Below are positions 7,737 through 14,380 of a DNA stretch of 14,380 bases, in pieces (the stretch's first letter is position 1; each line of letters starts with the position of its first letter). Position numbers and translations under genes: made by a program. The stretch is from Clostridia bacterium (GTDB lineage: Bacteria; Bacillota; Clostridia; Oscillospirales; CAG-272): contig JAGDBW010000052.1 of NCBI GenBank assembly GCA_017958845.1, positions 1 through 14,380 on the forward strand, given 5' to 3'. The notes under the pieces are model-generated. The model worked only from the letters and a program-made list of their open reading frames with translations, was not told where the DNA came from and ran no database searches.

Positions 7737-7815
7737 TCCCGTACGAGAAAAAAAGAAAAAAGTTCTCCTCCGCCCAAGCTCTGCCAAAAAAACGGACAAA
7801 ACCCGCCAAAAAAGC

Positions 7816-7843
7816 AAAAAAAAACGATCGCCTTTCGCGATTG
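7816..7843 (-). terminator. Possible minus-strand terminator upstream of the SPFH promoter (weak)
   Basis: On the minus strand, CAATCGC and GCGATCG can pair over seven positions with one A-C mismatch around a 5-base loop, followed directly by nine T. It would stop leftward transcription entering from the msrA/trmO region and so insulate the SPFH promoter. No minus-strand gene lies between here and the terminator near 9300, so its purpose is unclear and it may be chance in an A-rich spacer. Confidence 0.3.
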
Positions 7844-7858
7844 CCCCTCATTTGCCGC

Positions 7859-7887
7859 TTGTTCTTTTTGTCCGCGCGCGCTATAAT
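7859..7887 (+). promoter_or_regulatory. Sigma-A type promoter for msrA (and probably trmO)
   Basis: -35 TTGTTC (7859-7864) and a perfect -10 TATAAT (7882-7887) are separated by 17 bases. The start of transcription should lie near 7894, directly followed by a small potential hairpin (GGAGC/GCTCC, 7898-7912) at the 5' end of the message. The leader is about 48 bases. The hairpin hides a second purine-rich GGAGGA word; whether it matters is unknown. Confidence 0.7.
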
Positions 7888-7941
7888 AAAAAAAGGAGGA
7901 GCTGCGCGCTCCCCGCGACACCCATCAAAAAGGAGAAAACC

Positions 7942-8445
7942 ATGAAGACCGCCTATTTCGCGGGTGGATGCTTTTGGTGCATCGCGTCCGTTTTTGAGAC
8001 GACGCCCGGCGTGCTGGACGTGATCAGCGGCTACAGCGGCGGCGACGAGGCCGCCCCCTCCTACCTCGACGTCAAAGCGCAAAAGACCGGCCACCGCGAG
8101 ACGATCCGGATCGACTACGACGAGACCGTCGTCGGCTATGCCGATCTGCTCCGCGTCTTTCTCGACAACGTCGACCCCGCCGACCCCGACGGGCAGTACG
8201 TCGACCGCGGCCGCTCCTACACCCTCGCCGTCTACTACGAGACCCCGGAGGAGCGCGAGACCGCCGAGGCGGCGCTGGAAGCGCTTCGCCTCGCCACGGG
8301 CGGGCCGGTATATATCGCGCTCGAGCGTTTCCGCTCCTTCTATCGCGCGGAGGAATACCACCAGCACTACGCTCTCCGCCACCCCGCCGAATTTGCCGAA
8401 GAAATGGCAAAGTCCGGCCGCCAAAAGAGTCAAACGCCCACCTGA
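7942..8445 (+). CDS. msrA: Peptide methionine sulfoxide reductase MsrA
   Basis: MsrA reduces the S epimer of methionine sulfoxide in proteins and free methionine, repairing oxidative damage in the cytoplasm. The 167-residue protein has the diagnostic GCFWC motif at residues 9-13, with Cys10 as the catalytic sulfenic-acid-forming residue. TGHRETIRIDYD carries the conserved active-site glutamate, DRGRSY holds the conserved Asp and Tyr, and EEYHQHY is the family's C-terminal signature (commonly YHQDY). The only other cysteine is Cys13, so recycling presumably uses the Cys10-Cys13 pair, as in the GCFWC subgroup known from Bacillus. The usual QYRS after the Asp-x-Gly is replaced by SYTL, a mild deviation. 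AAGGAG precedes the ATG by about 6 bases. trmO follows after 99 bases without a clear terminator. Confidence 0.94.
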   Translation: MKTAYFAGGCFWCIASVFETTPGVLDVISGYSGGDEAAPSYLDVKAQKTGHRETIRIDYDETVVGYADLLRVFLDNVDPADPDGQYVDRGRSYTLAVYYETPEERETAEAALEALRLATGGPVYIALERFRSFYRAEEYHQHYALRHPAEFAEEMAKSGRQKSQTPT

Positions 8446-8544
8446 TCGCCCAAACCCCCGCCCAAAAGCCAAAAACAGCGGAGCACCCCCTCCGCCCGCG
8501 GCCCGTATAAAGCCAAAAAAGGAAACCCCCGAAAGGCCCCCCAC

Positions 8545-9240
8545 ATGATCGAACTGCACCCCGTCGCCGTCTACCGCTGCGACCTCCCCGAAAAGTTCGG
8601 CCTCCCCCGTCAGAGCGGTCTGGTCGATCTGCCGGGGCGCGTCGAGTTTCTGCCCGCCTACCGCGATCCCGCCGCTATCCGGGGGATCGAGGGCTTTTCG
8701 CACTTGTGGCTCCTCTGGCTCTTCTCGCACAATCGCGCGGAGAGCGACTCGCTGACGGTGCGTCCGCCCCGCCTGGGCGGAAACGAGCGCCGGGGCGTCT
8801 TTGCCACCCGCTCCCCCTACCGCCCCAATCCCATCGGGCTTTCCTCCGTGCGGCTGGTCGGGGTAGAGCAGGACCCGCGCCTCGGCCCCGTCCTCCTCGT
8901 GCGCGGCGGCGACCTCGTCAGCGGCACGCCCATCCTGGACGTCAAGCCCTATCTGCCTTTCACCGACGCGCACCCCGACGCGACCGCCGGTTTTGCCGGG
9001 CGTCCGGAGACGCTCTGTGCCGTCGAGCTCCCGCCCGAGGCGCGCACGCTCCTCTCGCCCGACAGGCAGGCGCAGCTCGTTTCGCTGCTCTCCCACGACC
9101 CCCGCCCCGCCTACCAGGACGACCCGACCCGCGTCTACGGCCTGACCTACGCGGACTTTGACGTGCGCTTTTCGATCGAGGACGGCACGCTGCGCGTCCT
9201 GTCGATCCTCCCGTCGTCCCGGGACCGCGCGGAAAATTGA
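8545..9240 (+). CDS. trmO: tRNA (N6-threonylcarbamoyladenosine37-N6)-methyltransferase TrmO
   Basis: TrmO (YaeB/TsaA family) uses S-adenosylmethionine to methylate t6A at position 37 of certain tRNAs, giving m6t6A and tuning anticodon decoding. The 231-residue protein carries the family signatures in order: GLPRQSGLVDLPGRVEF, GIEGFSHLWLLWLFSHN, GVFATRSPYRPNPIGLS and GTPILDVKPYLPFTD. The typical C-terminal region DPRPAYQDDPTRVYGLTYADF also follows. Length fits the bacterial family. The ATG at 8545 has GAAAGG about 8 bases upstream. The 99-base gap after msrA holds a small GCGGAG/CTCCGC hairpin without a T-run, so co-transcription with msrA is likely. A bidirectional terminator lies about 50 bases downstream. 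Confidence 0.95.
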   Translation: MIELHPVAVYRCDLPEKFGLPRQSGLVDLPGRVEFLPAYRDPAAIRGIEGFSHLWLLWLFSHNRAESDSLTVRPPRLGGNERRGVFATRSPYRPNPIGLSSVRLVGVEQDPRLGPVLLVRGGDLVSGTPILDVKPYLPFTDAHPDATAGFAGRPETLCAVELPPEARTLLSPDRQAQLVSLLSHDPRPAYQDDPTRVYGLTYADFDVRFSIEDGTLRVLSILPSSRDRAEN

Positions 9241-9287
9241 CGACCCAAACGGGGGGGCGGATCTCCGGCCCCTCTGTCCCAAATAAC

Positions 9288-9321
9288 AAAAAAACCACCC
9301 GGAGGACGGGTGGTTTTTCTG
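9288..9321. terminator. Bidirectional intrinsic terminator between trmO and the secA-linked membrane genes
   Basis: An 11-bp stem pairs AAAAACCACCC (9290-9300) with GGGTGGTTTTT (9308-9318) around the 7-base loop GGAGGAC. The core is six G-C/A-T pairs, CCACCC/GGGTGG, and each strand ends in a run of U. It closes both the plus-strand msrA-trmO unit and the minus-strand unit that begins at secA. Confidence 0.9.
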
Positions 9322-9338
9322 TTCCGACAGCCGCCGGT

Positions 9339-10790
9339 CTACGACAGCTCCATCGTATCGCGCACGTTGTCGCGCAGCCCGCCGATCACGGTCAGGGCAT
9401 ACACCAGCCATACCAGCGAAAAGCACAGCGGCACCAGCCAGAACCAGCCCCACTTCGGCACCGTCGCGACAAAGACTCGATAGGCCTGCGGCACGTTTGC
9501 GCCGGTGTTGACGATCATCTTCATCTCCGACTGCGTGGAGAGCAAAACACCGGCAAACGTCAGCAGCGCCTGCAGCACCCCCACCGTCGCAAAGCCGACC
9601 AGCCGCCGTCTGATCGTGCGGGGGAGCGGCGCGTCGGCCGGCTGATCGTGCGGCATCGAGGGATCCCCGCGCCCAAAGGAGCGCCACGCCTGCGCCAAAA
9701 CGGGCGCCAGCGAGAGCACCGCCGCGATGAGCAGCGCCGCCTCGACAGCCGAGACGATCTCAAAGGCCAAAAACAGTCGGATCCCCGCCTCCGGGACGGC
9801 CCTGCCGTGGACGGCGTAGCGCTCGACCCACACCACCTTCATCACGTAGGCCGCGAACGAGACGGCCCCATAGACGGAAAAGAGCGGGATCGCAATTTTC
9901 GCCTTTTTGCAAAAGGGCAGCAGCAGCCGCAGCCCGACCACAAACATCACGGCGGAGAGGACGTCCGGCAGCATGTTGACGTCGTCAAAGACCAGGTCGA
10001 TCCCGCAGCCCACCCCCACGGTCAAAACGGTCAGCGCGGCCGCCACGCGGCCGAGTCGGCGGCGCGTCGCCAGCACGTCGGCTTTGGCCAGGAGATGCTC
10101 GCGGAGCAGTCGGTCCATCCCGCCGTCACGGGCGAGATATCTGAGCCACCGGATCAGGATCGACGCCCAGCTGATCCCGAGGATCAGCACGATCATCGCC
10201 CCTGCCAAAAGCAGGAGCGGATAGAGCGAAGACGCCACCACACGACCGCCGGTCATGACGGCGTCGGGGCTGTATTGCCGCACCGACGCGAGAGAAAACT
10301 CGGGCAGGGTGCCCATGATCCCCTTGATGAGGAGAAAGATCAGCGTCACCCGCGTGACCCCTTCGGCCGTGAGAGAGCCGAGATTTTTGGGCGTTTTCAG
10401 CACACATTCACAGTCAAATCGCGTCCCGAGATAAAAAACCCCCTCAAAAAAAGCCGAAACGGCGGGGATAAGAAACACCAATTCCACAAACGCATACGAG
10501 AGCGTAAAGACGGGGATGATGGACTTTTGCGAGTAGTCGCGGCTCCAGATCGACAGCATGAGCAGCGCCGCCGGGATCTTGGAGAGCGAGATCCACATCA
10601 CCTTAAAAAAGCCGCTCCTCGCCTCCGAAAAATACGGAAAGGCCACCTCCGCGTCCGAGAGCGACAGCGCCAAAAACAGATAGCCAAAGAAATCCGGGAG
10701 CGGATCGATGAGGTTGACGTTCGGATTGCAAAGAAAGATGATCGCGGCGATCATCAGACCAAAGCGAAAACGCGGTCGGTTGTCTTTCAC
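9339..10790 (-). CDS. Uncharacterised polytopic membrane protein with NPN...LPDFFGY motif
   Basis: I choose the GTG at 10790 as start, giving 483 residues (VKDNRPRF...). AAGGAGG lies about 9 bases upstream, the GTG overlaps the preceding gene's TGA in GTGA, and the upstream in-frame extension to 10856 is low-complexity and lies inside the neighbouring gene. The protein has about ten hydrophobic segments and few long loops. Near the N-terminus it carries FLCNPNVNLIDPLPDFFGYL, a pattern I associate with a conserved but uncharacterised Clostridia membrane family. No enzymatic motif is visible. It is the last gene of the leftward group after secA and ends 18 bases before the terminator. Function unknown; an export-related role would be speculation from position alone. 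Confidence 0.8.
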   Translation of the reverse strand: MKDNRPRFRFGLMIAAIIFLCNPNVNLIDPLPDFFGYLFLALSLSDAEVAFPYFSEARSGFFKVMWISLSKIPAALLMLSIWSRDYSQKSIIPVFTLSYAFVELVFLIPAVSAFFEGVFYLGTRFDCECVLKTPKNLGSLTAEGVTRVTLIFLLIKGIMGTLPEFSLASVRQYSPDAVMTGGRVVASSLYPLLLLAGAMIVLILGISWASILIRWLRYLARDGGMDRLLREHLLAKADVLATRRRLGRVAAALTVLTVGVGCGIDLVFDDVNMLPDVLSAVMFVVGLRLLLPFCKKAKIAIPLFSVYGAVSFAAYVMKVVWVERYAVHGRAVPEAGIRLFLAFEIVSAVEAALLIAAVLSLAPVLAQAWRSFGRGDPSMPHDQPADAPLPRTIRRRLVGFATVGVLQALLTFAGVLLSTQSEMKMIVNTGANVPQAYRVFVATVPKWGWFWLVPLCFSLVWLVYALTVIGGLRDNVRDTMELS

Positions 10791-11368
10791 AAAAAACGCC
10801 CTCCTTGCCGTTGATCCCCGGGTTGTCCGTCCTGCGGGGGCGCGAGCGAACGCCACGCGTCAAAAAAGAACCAGAGATTCAAGAGATACACCATCACGCC
10901 GATCAGCAGGATCGCCGCCGTCAAAACCACCCAAAAGGCAGAACCAGACACGTCGACAAATTCCAGAGCCGCCGCCGGCAGATAGTAGAGGACCGAAAAG
11001 ATCCGGCCCCGCAGGGCTCCCGCCAGCACCGTTTTTTTCGCTTGCACACGCGCGAGCGCGGCGATGCCCGTACAGGCGCAGAGCACGACGCAGAGCAGCG
11101 TGAGCTTGGCCGCGGCGCATACCACCGACGTCAAAAAGGGAGGGAAACCCGCCGCCGAGCCGAAAAAGCCGGGGACCTCGCACACCGCCCCCGCAATCCC
11201 GACGGCAAAGAGAGCGACCGACGCCCGTTTCATCCACAGAAAGGCGGGATGCTGCGCGCTGAGTTTCGACCCCGCCGCAAAAAAGCAGACCGCCGACCCC
11301 GTGTACAAAAAAACGTGAAAAGGGTCGATACAAAAGAGATATGCCACAGCGATCCAGCCGAGTCCCAC
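10787..11368 (-). CDS. Uncharacterised small polytopic membrane protein downstream of secA
   Basis: The 193-residue protein begins at a GTG (11366-11368) with AAAGGA about 7 bases upstream and has about five or six hydrophobic segments. The last is a long one at about 141-168 (VVLTAAILLIGVMVYLL) followed by LWFFFDAWRS and a charged tail. No known domain is recognised. It starts 38 bases after the secA stop, with no terminator between, and its stop overlaps the next gene's GTG by 4 bases, indicating co-transcription and coupled translation. Its N-terminal layout (GWIAVAYLF, then a YTGSAVCFFAAG helix, then LSAQHPAF) loosely parallels the N-terminus of the next protein, so the two may be distant paralogues. 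That is inference. Confidence 0.75.
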   Translation of the reverse strand: MGLGWIAVAYLFCIDPFHVFLYTGSAVCFFAAGSKLSAQHPAFLWMKRASVALFAVGIAGAVCEVPGFFGSAAGFPPFLTSVVCAAAKLTLLCVVLCACTGIAALARVQAKKTVLAGALRGRIFSVLYYLPAAALEFVDVSGSAFWVVLTAAILLIGVMVYLLNLWFFFDAWRSLAPPQDGQPGDQRQGGRFL

Positions 11369-11406
11369 AGGCGCGTCCTTTCTTTTCGGTGTTTTTGTCT
11401 TTTCGT

Positions 11407-14115
<2,709 letters not shown>

Positions 14116-14225
14116 ATCCAACTCCTCAAAAAAAAGAAAGCGTCCCGGTTCCCGCGAGCCGTCGCGCGACCGTCGTCCCGAAAGCCGCCGGGCCGCCTCT
14201 CTTCTGTTCATACTTTGTCGGATAT

Positions 14226-14253
14226 ATTATAACACAAAAAATCCGTCTGTCTA
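14226..14253 (-). promoter_or_regulatory. Sigma-A type promoter for secA
   Basis: On the minus strand, -10 TATAAT (14226-14231) is perfect and -35 TAGACA (14248-14253) matches five of six positions, with a 16-base spacer. The start of transcription should lie near 14219, giving a leader of about 100 bases. The leader is GC-rich with several short self-complementary words (for example GTCGCGCGAC at 14161-14170) and ends in a T-run just before the ribosome binding site. Confidence 0.75.
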
Positions 14254-14380
14254 CCCGCCAAATGTAAATTATCCTGCCTTTTTCCATGCCGTTCTGCCCG
14301 CTTGCCTCCGCGGAGCAGGGCAGAGCCCCCCGCCGCTTTTTTCGCCTCTCCGTTCTCCCGCCTCTCTCTTCCTTTGCGTC
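14254..14380. other. Region upstream of secA, nothing clearly coding
   Basis: The last 127 bases show no convincing gene. All short open frames lack ribosome binding sites and family resemblance. The plus strand holds an imperfect GC-rich inverted repeat near 14293-14322 (CTGCCC/GGGCAG arms around the palindrome CTCCGCGGAG), followed about 13 bases later by six T. This might be part of a terminator for a gene outside the window, but the spacing is poor. Confidence 0.4.

Noticed and set aside
6604..8445. 613-codon plus-strand open frame reaching into msrA
   Set aside because: The part before 7942 is the antisense of the SPFH gene; only the last 167 codons, starting at the ATG with an AAGGAG site, match MsrA.
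7714..9687. 657-codon minus-strand open frame opposite msrA and trmO
   Set aside because: It runs through the intrinsic terminator and the msrA promoter, has no family resemblance, and lies opposite two well-identified genes.
9237..10814. 525-codon plus-strand open frame opposite the large membrane protein
   Set aside because: Arg/His/Gln-rich translation, no ribosome binding site, and it starts directly in front of the terminator; an antisense shadow.
14116..14211. N-terminal extension of SecA from the ATG at 14211
   Set aside because: The Arg-rich extension does not resemble SecA N-termini, whereas the ATG at 14115 has a good GAGGAG site and begins the standard MGKWLNKIFG.

Overview
The window looks like the chromosome of a GC-rich, Gram-positive member of the Firmicutes, probably a gut or rumen type Clostridia. 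The support is purine-rich GGAGG-type ribosome binding sites, sigma-A style promoters with 16-17 bp spacers, intrinsic terminators with U-runs, codons dominated by C or G at third positions, and gene families typical of Clostridia. No species is claimed. No tRNA, rRNA, CRISPR array, transposase or phage gene is visible. GC-biased codon use creates very long spurious open frames opposite the real genes, and these were discarded.

Layout. (1) 1-663, minus: N-terminal part of a multi-pass membrane protein cut by the window edge. Its promoter sits divergently from (2) a plus-strand unit of an MscS-type mechanosensitive channel (986-2032), followed 3 bp later by a large single-pass, acidic surface protein with four repeats of about 180 residues (2036-4597). 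(3) A gene-poor 297-bp GC-rich spacer holds a near-perfect 21-bp direct repeat. It precedes an M32 metallocarboxypeptidase (4895-6391), which ends in a strong bidirectional terminator. (4) On the minus strand, an SPFH/Band 7 membrane protein (6652-7671) overlaps by one base with a small ribbon-helix-helix protein (6449-6652). They share a near-consensus promoter with an interrupted palindrome over its -10 box. (5) On the plus strand are msrA (7942-8445) with its own promoter and trmO (8545-9240), ending in a second bidirectional terminator. (6) On the minus strand, secA (11407-14115) is transcribed from its own promoter. It is followed closely by two uncharacterised polytopic membrane proteins (10787-11368 and 9339-10790) that overlap by 4 bp and run to the shared terminator.

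How they work together. secA is the export motor, and the two membrane proteins behind it probably share its transcript, although no functional link is established. MscS plus the repeat protein suggests an envelope or turgor-related unit. SPFH plus RHH looks like a two-gene operon that could regulate itself. MsrA (oxidised methionine repair) and TrmO (tRNA m6t6A37 methylation) are housekeeping functions. The most interesting uncharacterised material is the MscS/repeat-protein pair, the SPFH/RHH operon with its candidate operator, and the secA-linked membrane pair.
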